This document shows, one piece after another, positions 52,745 to 60,461 of a stretch of 64,000 nucleotides of DNA. Numbering within the stretch: position 1 is the first letter of the stretch; every line of letters starts with the position of its first letter. Both the position numbers and the translations under genes were made by a program. Under the pieces are notes generated by a model that saw only the letters and a program-made list of their open reading frames with translations, did not search any database and was not told where the DNA came from. Origin of the DNA: Nioella nitratireducens (GTDB lineage Bacteria; Pseudomonadota; Alphaproteobacteria; Rhodobacterales; Rhodobacteraceae); contig NZ_MNBW01000005.1 of assembly GCF_001879715.1 (NCBI RefSeq), positions 1 through 64,000 on the forward strand, given 5' to 3'.

Positions 52745-53905
52745 ATGCATTTCGGCCTGACCGATGAACAGGAAATGATCGTCTCGACCGTGCGCAGCTT
52801 CGTCGAGAAGGAGATTTACCCGCACGAAGACGCGGTGGAGCGCAGCGGTGAAGTGCCGAAAGAGGTGGCCGACGAGATCAAGCGCAAGACCATCGAGATT
52901 GGCTTTTACGCCTGCAACTTTCCCGAAGAGGTCGGCGGCGCCGGGCTGAGCCACCTTGATTTCGCTCTGGTGGAGCGGGAATTGGGGCGCGGGTCCATGG
53001 CGCTCAACCATTTCTTCGGGCGACCGCAGAACATCCTGATGGCCTGCGAGGGCGAGCAGAGGGACCGCTACCTGCTGCCTGCCGTGCGCGGCGAACGGAT
53101 GGACGCGCTGGCAATGACCGAACCGGGGGCCGGGTCGGACGTGCGGGGGATGAAATGTTCCGCGGTGCGCGATGGTGGGGATTGGGTTGTGAATGGCACC
53201 AAGCACTTCATTTCCGGCGCGGACCATGCGGATTTCATCATCGTCTTCATCGCCACGGGTGAGGATCAGACGCCGAAGGGCCCGAAAAAGCGGATCACGG
53301 CGTTTCTGGTGGATCGAGGCACGCCCGGTTTCACCATCCGCGACGGCTACAAATCGGTCAGCCATCGGGGCTACAAGAACATGGTGCTGGAGTTCGACGA
53401 TTGCCGGCTGCCCGACGCGCAGGTCTTGGGGGAGGTCGATGGTGGGTTCGAAGTGATGAACACCTGGCTCTATGCCACGCGGATCACGGTTGCCACCATG
53501 AGCGTCGGTCGCGCCCGGCGGGTTTTCGACTACGCGCTGAATTATGCGGCAGAGCGGGAACAGTTCGGGCAGCAGATTGCAAAATTTCAGGGCGTGAGCT
53601 TTCAGATCGCGGATATGATCACCGAGATTGATGCGGCGGACCTGCTGACGCTGAATGCGGCCTGGCGGCTGGATCAGGGGTTGCCTGCGAACCGGGAGAT
53701 TGCCTCGGCCAAGGTTTATGCATCCGAGATGCTGGCGCGGGTCACGGATACGGCGATGCAAATCTATGGCGGCATGGGGTTGATGAGTGACTATCCGATC
53801 GAGCGGTTCTGGCGCGATGCGCGGGTGGAGCGGATCTGGGACGGGACCAGCGAAATCCAGCGCCACATCATCAGCCGGGAGCTGTTCCGGCCTTTGGGTG
53901 CGTGA
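52745..53905 (+). CDS. Acyl-CoA dehydrogenase (crotonobetainyl/gamma-butyrobetainyl-CoA type)
   Basis: A 386-residue FAD-dependent acyl-CoA dehydrogenase. ALAMTEPGAGSDVRGMKC is the FAD/substrate signature, and MQIYGGMGLMSDYPIERFWR and WDGTSEIQRHIISR are the conserved C-terminal parts. Position 5' of a CoA ligase and a CaiD homologue suggests action on gamma-butyrobetainyl-CoA to give crotonobetainyl-CoA (the CaiA relation, probably in the oxidative direction in an aerobe). ATG 52745 has GGGAGAG upstream. Confidence 0.87.
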   Translation: MHFGLTDEQEMIVSTVRSFVEKEIYPHEDAVERSGEVPKEVADEIKRKTIEIGFYACNFPEEVGGAGLSHLDFALVERELGRGSMALNHFFGRPQNILMACEGEQRDRYLLPAVRGERMDALAMTEPGAGSDVRGMKCSAVRDGGDWVVNGTKHFISGADHADFIIVFIATGEDQTPKGPKKRITAFLVDRGTPGFTIRDGYKSVSHRGYKNMVLEFDDCRLPDAQVLGEVDGGFEVMNTWLYATRITVATMSVGRARRVFDYALNYAAEREQFGQQIAKFQGVSFQIADMITEIDAADLLTLNAAWRLDQGLPANREIASAKVYASEMLARVTDTAMQIYGGMGLMSDYPIERFWRDARVERIWDGTSEIQRHIISRELFRPLGA

Positions 53906-53943
53906 TGAAGGGGGGTTCGCCGCGCTGTCGCGCGTCGATCCGC

Positions 53944-54033
53944 GCGCGACCGTGCCGGTCGCGCGGGTGGGGGCGCTGCCCCCCGTCGCCTGACGGCGAC
54001 CCCCCCCCGGAGTATTTTTGCCAAGAAGAAGGG
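53944..54033 (+). repeat. Composite Rhodobacteraceae intergenic repeat, copy 1
   Basis: Three hairpins in series, GCGCGAC/GTCGCGC (53944-53964), GGGGGC/GCCCCC (53969-53983) and GTCGCC/GGCGAC (53985-54000), then a 30-base tail (54004-54033) beginning CCCCCGGAGTATTTTTGCC. The tail is identical to that of copy 2 at 57194-57223. The purine-rich end of the tail (AAGAAGGG) serves as ribosome site for the next gene. I recall this tail as common between genes in this family. Confidence 0.8.
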
Positions 54034-54039
54034 GGCGTT

Positions 54040-56079
54040 ATGCGTAACCTCGACCGATTGCTGAGGCCCCGGAGCATTGCCGTTGTCGGCGGCGGGGCGT
54101 GGTGTGCGAATGTTCTTCGTGAATGCCGCAAGATCGGGTTTTCCGGCGACTTGTGGCCGGTACATCCGCGCCGTACCGAAATGGCGGGGCTGCCGGTCTT
54201 TTCGCATGTCGAAGACCTGCCGGGGGCACCGGACGCGGTCTTTGTCGGGGTAAACCGGTATGTGACCGTCGAGACCGTGGCATTGCTGTCGGGTATGGGC
54301 GCTGGCGGCGCGATCTGTTTTGCCAGCGGCTTTGCAGAGGCCGAGCGGGAACTCGCGGATGGGCCGGAGCTGCAGCGGGCGCTGATCGACGCTGCGGGGG
54401 ATATGCCGATCCTCGGGCCGAATTGTTATGGGCTGCTGAATGCGCTGGATGGGGCGGTGCTGTGGCCGGACCAGCATGGGCTGGTTCCCGTCGAACGTGG
54501 CGTGGCCTTCGTGCTGCAAAGCTCCAACATCGCGTGCAATATCTCGATGCAGGCGCGGGGGCTGCCGATTGCCTATATCCTGACGGCGGGCAACCAGGCC
54601 CAGACCGATTTGGCCGAAATGGGGCGCGGCTTGCTGGCCGACCCCCGAGTGACAGCGCTTGGCCTGCATATCGAGGGGATTGCGGACCTGCGGGGGCTGG
54701 AGGCCCTGTCGCGTGAGGCGCGGGCCGTGGGCAAATCCATTGTTGCGCTGAAGGTGGGGGCGTCCGACCAGGCACGGGCGGCGACGGTGTCGCATACCGC
54801 CTCGGTCGCTGGCAGTGACGCGGGCGGTCGGGCGGTGTTGGCACGGCTCGGGATCGCGCAGGCGCGGACCCTGTCGGACATGCTGGAGACGCTGAAGATC
54901 CTGCATGCGGGCGGGCCCTTGGCGTCGAACCGGATCGCGTCGATGTCGTGTTCCGGCGGCGAGGCCAGCCTGATGGCCGATCTGGCGCTGGACACGGGGC
55001 TGGTCTTTCCGGCGTTGCAACCGGAGCAGGCGATGGCCCTGGCCGAGGCGTTGGGGCCCAAGGTTGCGCTGGCCAACCCGTTGGATTACCACACCTATAT
55101 ATGGGGCGATGGCCCGGCGACGGCATCCTGTTTCAGGGCCATGATGCAAGGCGATCTGGCCATGGGCTGCGCGGTCCTGGACTTCCCCAGACCGGACCGC
55201 TGTGATGGCACGGATTGGCACAAGGTGGTCGAGGCCGCGGTCGCAACGCAAGCTGCCACTGGCAAGCGCATGGCGGTGCTGGGAAGCATTCCCGAAACCA
55301 TGCCGGAAGCGGTTGCCGATGCGGCGATGGCGCAGGGGATCGTTCCGTTCTGCGGCATGGGAGAGGCGCTGGCGGCGATGGACCTGGCGGCGTGGCTGGG
55401 AGAGGCGCGCGAAGATCAGGGGCCTGTCCTGATGCCGGGGCGGCCGGTTGCGGCGCAGGTCTTGAGCGAGGCCGAGGCCAAGGCGCGGCTGGCGGCGCAT
55501 GGGGTGCGGGTGCCGCGGGCGGGACGGGCCGCGTCGCCGGAGGCGGCGGCGCGCGTTGCGCAGAGCATAGGATTCCCCGTGGTCCTGAAGGGCGAGGGCG
55601 TTGCCCACAAGACCGAAGCTGGGGCGATCGCCTTGAACCTGCGCGATGCGGCGGCGGTCGGGACGGCGGTGCGCGGGATGGGGGCGGAAAGCGTCCTCGT
55701 CGAGGAAATGGTAAGCGGTGGTTTGGTCGAATTGCTGGTGGGCGTGGTGCGCGACCCGGCGCATGGGTTCGTGCTGACCCTGGGCGCGGGCGGGACGCTG
55801 ACCGAAATCCTGAAAGACACGGCCTCGCTGCTGCTGCCTGCGTCACGCGGCGCGGTGCAAGAGGCGTTGAGCCGCCTGAAAATCGCGCCGCTTCTGGCTG
55901 GCTATCGGGGGGCGGCGGCGGTTAACATGGCGGCGGTGCTCGATACGGTCATGGCCGTACAAGCCTTTGTCACGGAAGAGGCTTCCTGGCTTGAAGAGGT
56001 GGAAATCAACCCCTTGATCTGCACGGGCGCAGGGGCGATTGCCGCCGATGCGCTGATCACGATTGGAGAGAAAACATGA
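54040..56079 (+). CDS. NDP-forming acyl-CoA synthetase (fused alpha-beta)
   Basis: A 679-residue ADP-forming acyl-CoA synthetase. The N-terminal CoA-binding domain (LLRPRSIAVVGGGAWCANVL) and succinyl-CoA-ligase-like flavodoxin domains carry the phospho-His motif VSHTASVAGSDA; the C-terminal ATP-grasp domain begins about residue 480 (GFPVVLKGEGVAHKTEAGAI). It activates an acid with CoA and ATP, giving ADP. Between a CaiA-like dehydrogenase and CaiD it takes the place of the AMP-forming CaiC ligase, so carnitine or gamma-butyrobetaine is the likely substrate. Overlaps caiD by 4 bases. Confidence 0.87.
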   Translation: MRNLDRLLRPRSIAVVGGGAWCANVLRECRKIGFSGDLWPVHPRRTEMAGLPVFSHVEDLPGAPDAVFVGVNRYVTVETVALLSGMGAGGAICFASGFAEAERELADGPELQRALIDAAGDMPILGPNCYGLLNALDGAVLWPDQHGLVPVERGVAFVLQSSNIACNISMQARGLPIAYILTAGNQAQTDLAEMGRGLLADPRVTALGLHIEGIADLRGLEALSREARAVGKSIVALKVGASDQARAATVSHTASVAGSDAGGRAVLARLGIAQARTLSDMLETLKILHAGGPLASNRIASMSCSGGEASLMADLALDTGLVFPALQPEQAMALAEALGPKVALANPLDYHTYIWGDGPATASCFRAMMQGDLAMGCAVLDFPRPDRCDGTDWHKVVEAAVATQAATGKRMAVLGSIPETMPEAVADAAMAQGIVPFCGMGEALAAMDLAAWLGEAREDQGPVLMPGRPVAAQVLSEAEAKARLAAHGVRVPRAGRAASPEAAARVAQSIGFPVVLKGEGVAHKTEAGAIALNLRDAAAVGTAVRGMGAESVLVEEMVSGGLVELLVGVVRDPAHGFVLTLGAGGTLTEILKDTASLLLPASRGAVQEALSRLKIAPLLAGYRGAAAVNMAAVLDTVMAVQAFVTEEASWLEEVEINPLICTGAGAIAADALITIGEKT

Positions 56080-56861
56080 CGGACAATCCCATTCGCGCGG
56101 AGCGGCGCGGGCATGTGTTGGAGGTCACTCTGGACCGGCCCAAGGCCAATGCGATCGACCTGAAAACCAGTGTGATCATGGGCGAGGTCTTTACTGGGTT
56201 TCGGGACGATCCCGAGTTGCGGGTGGCGATTGTCACCGGGGCGGGCGAAAAGTTCTTTTGCCCTGGCTGGGACTTGAAGGCGGCGGCGGGTGGCGATGCC
56301 GTGGATGGCGACTACGGGAAGGGTGGTTTCGGCGGGTTGCAGGAACTCAGGGGGTTGAATAAGCCTGTGATTTCAGCGGTTAACGGGATCTGCTGCGGCG
56401 GCGGGCTGGAACTGGCCTTGTCAGGTGACATCATTCTGGCGGCCGAGCACGCGACCTTTGCCTTGCCGGAAATCCGGTCGGGCACGGTGGCGGACGCGGC
56501 CAGCATCAAGCTGCCCAAACGCATCCCCTATCACATCGCCATGGAGATGCTGTTCACCGGCCGATGGATCGACGCCGAAGAGGCGGCGCGGTGGGGGATG
56601 ATCAACCATATTTACCCATCGAATCAATTGCTTGCCAAGGCGCGCGAGATGGCGGACCTTCTGGCCTCGGGGCCGCCGCTGGTCTATGCGGCGATCAAGG
56701 AAATCGTGCGCGAGGCGGAGGCCATGAGCTTTCAGGACGCGATGAACCGGATCACCAAAAGCCAGTTCGAGACGGTCGAAACGCTCTACCGGTCCGAGGA
56801 TCAGAGGGAGGGGGCGCGGGCCTTTTCCGAGGGGCGCGACCCGGTCTGGAAAGGGCGCTGA
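56076..56861 (+). CDS. caiD: Carnitinyl-CoA dehydratase / crotonobetainyl-CoA hydratase
   Basis: A 261-residue crotonase-family enzyme closely matching E. coli CaiD along its length as I remember it: LDRPKANAIDLKTSVIMGEV, ITGAGEKFF-type and SPGWDLKAAA-type motifs (here TGAGEKFFCPGWDLKAAA), GGGLELAL, and the same C-terminal end RDPVWKGR. It interconverts carnitinyl-CoA and crotonobetainyl-CoA. Coupled to the CoA ligase gene by ATGA. Last gene of the operon. Confidence 0.9.
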   Translation: MTDNPIRAERRGHVLEVTLDRPKANAIDLKTSVIMGEVFTGFRDDPELRVAIVTGAGEKFFCPGWDLKAAAGGDAVDGDYGKGGFGGLQELRGLNKPVISAVNGICCGGGLELALSGDIILAAEHATFALPEIRSGTVADAASIKLPKRIPYHIAMEMLFTGRWIDAEEAARWGMINHIYPSNQLLAKAREMADLLASGPPLVYAAIKEIVREAEAMSFQDAMNRITKSQFETVETLYRSEDQREGARAFSEGRDPVWKGR

Positions 56862-56888
56862 CGCCCGAAAAAACCCCCGTCGCCCCCC

Positions 56889-56932
56889 GTACACCGGGCG
56901 TACACCCCCTGTGCACCCCCCGTACACCGGAT
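56889..56932. repeat. 11-bp tandem repeat, copy 2 (four units)
   Basis: Units start at 56889, 56900, 56911 and 56922: GTACACCGGGC, GTACACCCCCT, GTGCACCCCCC, GTACACCGGAT. Same 11-base period and unit as the array at 41064-41107, about 15.8 kb away. It lies 27 bases after the caiD stop. Confidence 0.85.
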
Positions 56933-56963
56933 TGGCGGCTTTCCGGGGTCGGCGTCAAATAAG

Positions 56964-56990
56964 AGAGGTCCCCGCTTGCGCGGGGATGAC
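56964..56990. repeat. Hairpin repeat CCCCGC-ttg-GCGGGG type
   Basis: GTCCCCGC TTGC GCGGGGATGAC: a small perfect stem with a TTGC-type loop. The sequence resembles a short palindrome scattered between genes in many alphaproteobacteria (established only from memory). It directly abuts the SRPBCC remnant and may mark where older sequence was broken. Confidence 0.55.
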
Positions 56991-57130
56991 AGAGCAGGGG
57001 TGATAACGACGTTGCCCGTCACCGCAGCCCCGAGGCGCGGCAGGGGCATGAGGAGATGGGGTTCTCCGATGGCTGGGGGACGGTGGTCACCCAGCTTGAA
57101 GGCTATGCCAGGGGGCTGATGGCGCGCTGA
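56990..57130 (+). pseudogene. C-terminal remnant of an SRPBCC (AHSA1-like) protein
   Basis: In the plus-strand frame ending with TGA at 57128-57130 the translation reads HEEMGFSDGWGTVVTQLEGY then ARGLMAR. This is the usual C-terminus of SRPBCC/AHSA1 proteins (MGFxxGWG followed by a helix). The frame is closed by a stop at 56987-56989 within the hairpin repeat, and there is no start codon giving a domain, so only about the last 35 residues of a gene remain. No other part of the domain is visible nearby. Inference: a deleted gene whose end survives between caiD and phnF. Confidence 0.6.
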
Positions 57131-57140
57131 GGCCCTGCGG

Positions 57141-57223
57141 GATCGTCGGCTGACGCCGCCGATCCGGGCGAGGGGGCGCTGCCCCCTCGCGCTCCCCCGG
57201 AGTATTTTTGCCAAGAAGAAGGG
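57141..57223 (+). repeat. Composite Rhodobacteraceae intergenic repeat, copy 2
   Basis: Hairpins GATCGTCGGC/GCCGCCGATC (57141-57164, one mismatch) and CGAGGGGGC/GCCCCCTCG (57169-57189, nine perfect pairs), then the 30-base tail 57194-57223 identical to copy 1 at 54004-54033. It abuts the phnF stop. On the plus strand, hairpin plus ATTTTT could stop transcription from caiD. Confidence 0.8.
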
Positions 57224-57224
57224 A

Positions 57225-57935
57225 TCAGGGTTCGCCCATGGTCAGGGTGACGCGGTCGCCTGCGAACCATGTGCGGCCATATTCCACCGGCGTACCCGCG
57301 GCATCGACATTGATGCTGACCGCGCGCAGGATCGGGGCGCCGGGTTGCAGGCGCAGGTGCACGGCCTGGGTGGGCGAGGCCGTCTTGGCGGTGATCCGGG
57401 TCGAGGCGCGGGTATAGTCGGCCAATCCCTGGGCCCTGAAGGCTGCCGTGACCGAGCGGTGGTGGCGCAGGTCGTCCAGCATGGTGGGGAAGCGGTCGGC
57501 GGGAAAGACCGAGCGGGCGAGCGCGATGGGCTGGTCGTCTGAAAACGAGAGCCCTTCATAGGCATGGACGGCAGCGCCGGGCGCGAGGCCAAGTGCCAGA
57601 GCCTCGCGCGCATCGGCGGCGCGGGTGGCGAGGTGCAGGATTTCGCGCCCCGGCACCCGGCCCGAGGCCATGAGGTTCTGGTGGAAGCGCACCCGCTGGC
57701 CGATGGCGTAGTCGGTGGGCCGATGCGTCACGAATACGCCTGCGCCACGTCGGGAATGGACCGTGCCGTCCTCGGCCAGGGCCGACAGGGCGCGGCGCAC
57801 GGTATGGCGGTTCACGCCGAAGCGGTCGGAAAGCTGCGCCTCGGTCGGCAGGCGGTCGCCGGGCTGGTAGTGGCCGCGCGCGATCTCGTCGCTGAGCGTG
57901 GCACGGATGGCCGTCCAGAGCGGGCTGCGTCCCAT
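57225..57935 (-). CDS. phnF: Phosphonate-operon GntR regulator PhnF
   Basis: A 236-residue GntR protein of the HutC type: N-terminal winged helix (LPTEAQLSDRFGVNRHTVRR, then ALSALAEDGTVHSRRGAG) and a C-terminal UTRA effector domain (about 85-230). It is divergent from phnG, the standard place of phnF in C-P lyase operons, and probably represses the phn genes in response to phosphate or phosphonate status. Confidence 0.92.
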   Translation of the reverse strand: MGRSPLWTAIRATLSDEIARGHYQPGDRLPTEAQLSDRFGVNRHTVRRALSALAEDGTVHSRRGAGVFVTHRPTDYAIGQRVRFHQNLMASGRVPGREILHLATRAADAREALALGLAPGAAVHAYEGLSFSDDQPIALARSVFPADRFPTMLDDLRHHRSVTAAFRAQGLADYTRASTRITAKTASPTQAVHLRLQPGAPILRAVSINVDAAGTPVEYGRTWFAGDRVTLTMGEP

Positions 57936-57993
57936 ATGTCACCAAACTTTCATCATGCGGCACTTGCCCCGACTCGGGGGCGTCTGTATGGAT

Positions 57994-58022
57994 TTGTCTA
58001 GTTGTATATATAAATGGACAAC
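57994..58022. promoter_or_regulatory. Candidate PhnF operator region
   Basis: TTGTC (57994) and GACAA (58017) form a dyad, and GTTGT (58001) with ACAAC (58018) forms a second overlapping one; the middle is the A+T-rich TATATATAAA. HutC-type regulators bind T-G-T/A-C-A dyads of this kind. It lies 9 bases before the phnG start, so binding would block expression. Confidence 0.5.
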
Positions 58023-58030
58023 TTGGCAAG

Positions 58031-58480
58031 ATGTCTGATCAAATTGAAATTGACGCCCGCAAGGCCCGGCTCTCGACGCTGGCCAAGGCACCGCATGCGC
58101 GGCTGCTGGACTTGTGGCAGGGCTTTGGCGCGGCGCCGGAGCATGAGGTGCTGCGCGCGCCCGAGATCGGCACCGTGATGGTGCGGGGACGCGCGGGGGC
58201 CGTGGGCGCGCCGTTCAACCTTGGCGAAATCACCGTGACGCGGTGTTCGGTCCGGTTGGGATCGGGCGCGGTTGGGCATGGCTATGTGCAGGGGCGCAGC
58301 CATGAGGCGGCGCGCGCTGTTGCGCTGATCGACGCCCTGTCCGAGGACGGGCAGGCGGCGGCGCTGGAGGCGGCGATCCTGTTGCCGCTGCGGGCCGAGG
58401 CCGAAGGCGGCAAGGCCGCGCGGGCCGAAAAGGCCGCCGCGACGAAGGTGGAATTCTTTACCATCGTGCGGGGAGAATGA
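58031..58480 (+). CDS. phnG: C-P lyase subunit PhnG
   Basis: A 149-residue PhnG, a core-complex subunit (PhnGHIJ) that helps transfer the phosphonate to the ribose of ATP. It has ILRAPEIG-type (here VLRAPEIGTVMVRGR), FNLGEITVTRCSVRL and GHGYVQGRSHEAARAVALID. Overlaps phnH by 4 bases. Confidence 0.95.
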   Translation: MSDQIEIDARKARLSTLAKAPHARLLDLWQGFGAAPEHEVLRAPEIGTVMVRGRAGAVGAPFNLGEITVTRCSVRLGSGAVGHGYVQGRSHEAARAVALIDALSEDGQAAALEAAILLPLRAEAEGGKAARAEKAAATKVEFFTIVRGE

Positions 58481-59055
58481 GCATGGAAATGACGGCGATG
58501 GATGGCGGCTTTGCCGATGCCCCGCGTGAGGCGGCGCTGGCGTTTCGCGCGGCGTTGCAGGTGCTGGCCCGGCCCGGTCGGATCGACCGGCTGGCGGGTG
58601 CGGCGCCGCCCGCGCCGGCCTCGCCCGCTGCGGGGGCGCTTCTTCTGACGCTGTGCGACCCGGAAACCGGGGTCTATCTGGCGGGGGCGCATGACACGCA
58701 AGCGCTGCGCCAGTGGATCACCTTTCACTGCGGTGCGCCGCTGGTGGGGCCGGAGCAGGCCGATTTCGCGCTTGGAACATGGGCGGCGTTGCAGCCGGTC
58801 GGGGCCTATCGGATCGGGACGTCGGAATACCCGGACCGCTCGGCCACGCTGATCGTCGAGACGGAGGTGCTGGACCCCGCGGGCGCGCGGTTGACCGGGC
58901 CGGGGATCGAGGCCGAGGCGGCGCTGAGCCTGCCGGAGCTGGCGGCGTTCCAGGCCAATGCCAAGCGCTTCCCGCTGGGGTTCGACTGTTACTTCACCTG
59001 TGGCGACCGGGTGGCCGGTCTGCCGCGATCCACGACCGTGACGGAGGCTGGCTGA
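58477..59055 (+). CDS. phnH: C-P lyase subunit PhnH
   Basis: A 192-residue PhnH. It has the typical opening (FADAPREAALAFRAALQVLARPG), then TLCDPETGVYL and GTSEYPDRSATLIVE, and ends in RFPLGFDCYFT. PhnH is a PLP-transferase-fold protein without PLP that docks on PhnG/PhnI/PhnJ. Ends in a TGATG junction with phnI. Confidence 0.95.
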   Translation: MSMEMTAMDGGFADAPREAALAFRAALQVLARPGRIDRLAGAAPPAPASPAAGALLLTLCDPETGVYLAGAHDTQALRQWITFHCGAPLVGPEQADFALGTWAALQPVGAYRIGTSEYPDRSATLIVETEVLDPAGARLTGPGIEAEAALSLPELAAFQANAKRFPLGFDCYFTCGDRVAGLPRSTTVTEAG

Positions 59056-60152
59056 TGTATGTGGCTGTAAAAGGCGGCGAGCGGGCGATCGACAATGCGC
59101 ACGCGTGGCTGGCCGAGGAACGCCGGGGCGACACGGATGTGTCCGAGTTGAGCCTGGCCCAGATCCGCGAGCAACTGGCGCTGGCGGTGAACCGGGTGAT
59201 GGCCGAGGGGTCGCTTTATGATCCCGACCTTGCGGCACTGGCGATCAAGCAGGCGCGGGGCGACATGATCGAGGCGGTGTTCCTGATCAGGGCCTACCGC
59301 ACGACGTTGCCGCGGTTTGGCGCGTCGGCGCCGGTGGCGACCGGGGCGATGGCCTGTGACCGGCGCATCAGCGCGACCTTCAAGGATTTGCCGGGCGGGC
59401 AGGTACTGGGGCCGACCTTCGACTATACCCACCGGCTGCTGGATTTCGCGCTGGCCGCCGAGGGCGGTGAGGTGCCGGAGCCCGCGACCGGCGCGGCCAC
59501 CGAGGGCGACCTGCCGCATGTGACAAGCTTTCTGGCGCGGGAAGACCTGATTCAGGACGAACCCGAGGGCCCGGCCACGCCGCGCGACCTGACGCGAGAG
59601 CCGCTGGATTTCCCGGCAGACCGGCCCCTGCGCTTGCAGGCGTTGACGCGGGGGGACGAGGGGTTCGTGCTGTCGATGGCTTATTCCACGCAACGCGGCT
59701 ATGGCCGCAACCACCCCTTCGTGGGAGAGTTGCGCGTGGGCACGGTGCCGGTCGAGATGGAGATCCCGGAACTGGGCTTTGCCATCGAGATCGGCGAGGT
59801 GAAGGTCACCGAATGCGAGACCGTGAACCAGTTTCTGGGGAGCAAGAGCGAGCCGCCGCAATTCACGCGGGGCTATGGGCTGGTCTTCGGGCATTCGGAG
59901 CGCAAGGCGATTTCGATGGCGCTGGTGGACCGGGCGTTACGCTGGGAAGAACTGGGCGAAGATGACATGGGTGCGCCTGCGCAGGATGCGGAATTCGTGC
60001 TGTATCATTCGGATAACGTGCAGGCGACGGGGTTCCTCGAACATATCAAGCTGCCGCATTACGTCGACTTCCAGTCCGAACTGGAACTGATCCGGCGCAT
60101 CCGGGCCGAGGCCATGGCCGCGCAGGGCGACGTGCAGGAGGCGGCGGAATGA
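59055..60152 (+). CDS. phnI: C-P lyase subunit PhnI
   Basis: A 365-residue PhnI, the nucleosidase-like subunit that with PhnGHL forms ribose-1-phosphonate-5-triphosphate from ATP and phosphonate. It starts MYVAVKGGERAIDNAHAWLA and contains LAYSTQRGYGRNHPFVGE-type (here MAYSTQRGYGRNHPFVGE) and FVLYHSDNVQATGFLEHIKL. Normal length. phnJ does not follow directly: 309 bases with an antisense unit intervene. Confidence 0.95.
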   Translation: MYVAVKGGERAIDNAHAWLAEERRGDTDVSELSLAQIREQLALAVNRVMAEGSLYDPDLAALAIKQARGDMIEAVFLIRAYRTTLPRFGASAPVATGAMACDRRISATFKDLPGGQVLGPTFDYTHRLLDFALAAEGGEVPEPATGAATEGDLPHVTSFLAREDLIQDEPEGPATPRDLTREPLDFPADRPLRLQALTRGDEGFVLSMAYSTQRGYGRNHPFVGELRVGTVPVEMEIPELGFAIEIGEVKVTECETVNQFLGSKSEPPQFTRGYGLVFGHSERKAISMALVDRALRWEELGEDDMGAPAQDAEFVLYHSDNVQATGFLEHIKLPHYVDFQSELELIRRIRAEAMAAQGDVQEAAE

Positions 60153-60168
60153 TCGCGGTCGTTGGCGC

Positions 60169-60198
60169 AAAAAAAGACGGCGCCACGATGGGCGCCGC
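60169..60198 (-). terminator. Strong minus-strand terminator inside the phn operon
   Basis: Read on the minus strand: CGGCGCC-CATCGT-GGCGCCG then TC and seven T residues (60175-60169). A textbook intrinsic terminator facing against phn transcription. A second hairpin, TGCCCCGGC/GCCGGGGCA (60216-60236), lies just before it. On the plus strand neither hairpin has a T run. Confidence 0.88.
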
Positions 60199-60244
60199 TT
60201 TCAGGCTGTGGCGGTTGCCCCGGCGCGGCCGGGGCACAACAGCT

Positions 60245-60379
60245 TTACGCCGGAGCGCCGCTGTCCATCGTATCCGCGTCCGCGCGCTCTTCACGGCGCG
60301 CGAGGATGAATTTGTGAAGCGCGTTTGCGCCCATGGTGCAGCATACGACGGTGGCGATGCAGGCAAGGTAAAGTGTCAT
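60245..60379 (-). CDS. Small single-helix membrane protein, antisense within phn operon
   Basis: A 44-residue reading frame starting at ATG 60377-60379, with GGAG 8 bases upstream. Residues 2-25 (TLYLACIATVVCCTMG, then ANALHKF) form one hydrophobic helix, followed by a charged tail (ILARREERADADTMDSGAPA). It is followed 48 bases on by a strong terminator on its strand. The combined ribosome site, helix and terminator make an independent small gene more likely than chance, in the 309-base gap 60153-60461. Function unknown. I do not recognise it. Confidence 0.6.
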   Translation of the reverse strand: MTLYLACIATVVCCTMGANALHKFILARREERADADTMDSGAPA

Positions 60380-60461
60380 GTAACGTCTCCAGTTTGGTTT
60401 TACTCGTTGTGTCTCAGAACATCGCCCCGGTTTGTGGCACGTTGACGGCGGAGAATGGGAA

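Noticed and set aside
53791-55764. A 657-codon minus-strand frame across the acyl-CoA dehydrogenase and CoA-ligase genes
   Set aside because: Its product is mainly Arg, Pro, Gln and His, and it opposes two well-supported enzymes.
60149-60445. A 98-codon plus-strand frame starting in an ATGA overlap with phnI
   Set aside because: The overlap looks attractive, but after a few residues the product is Arg-rich and featureless, and the minus strand offers a better gene with ribosome site, helix and terminator.
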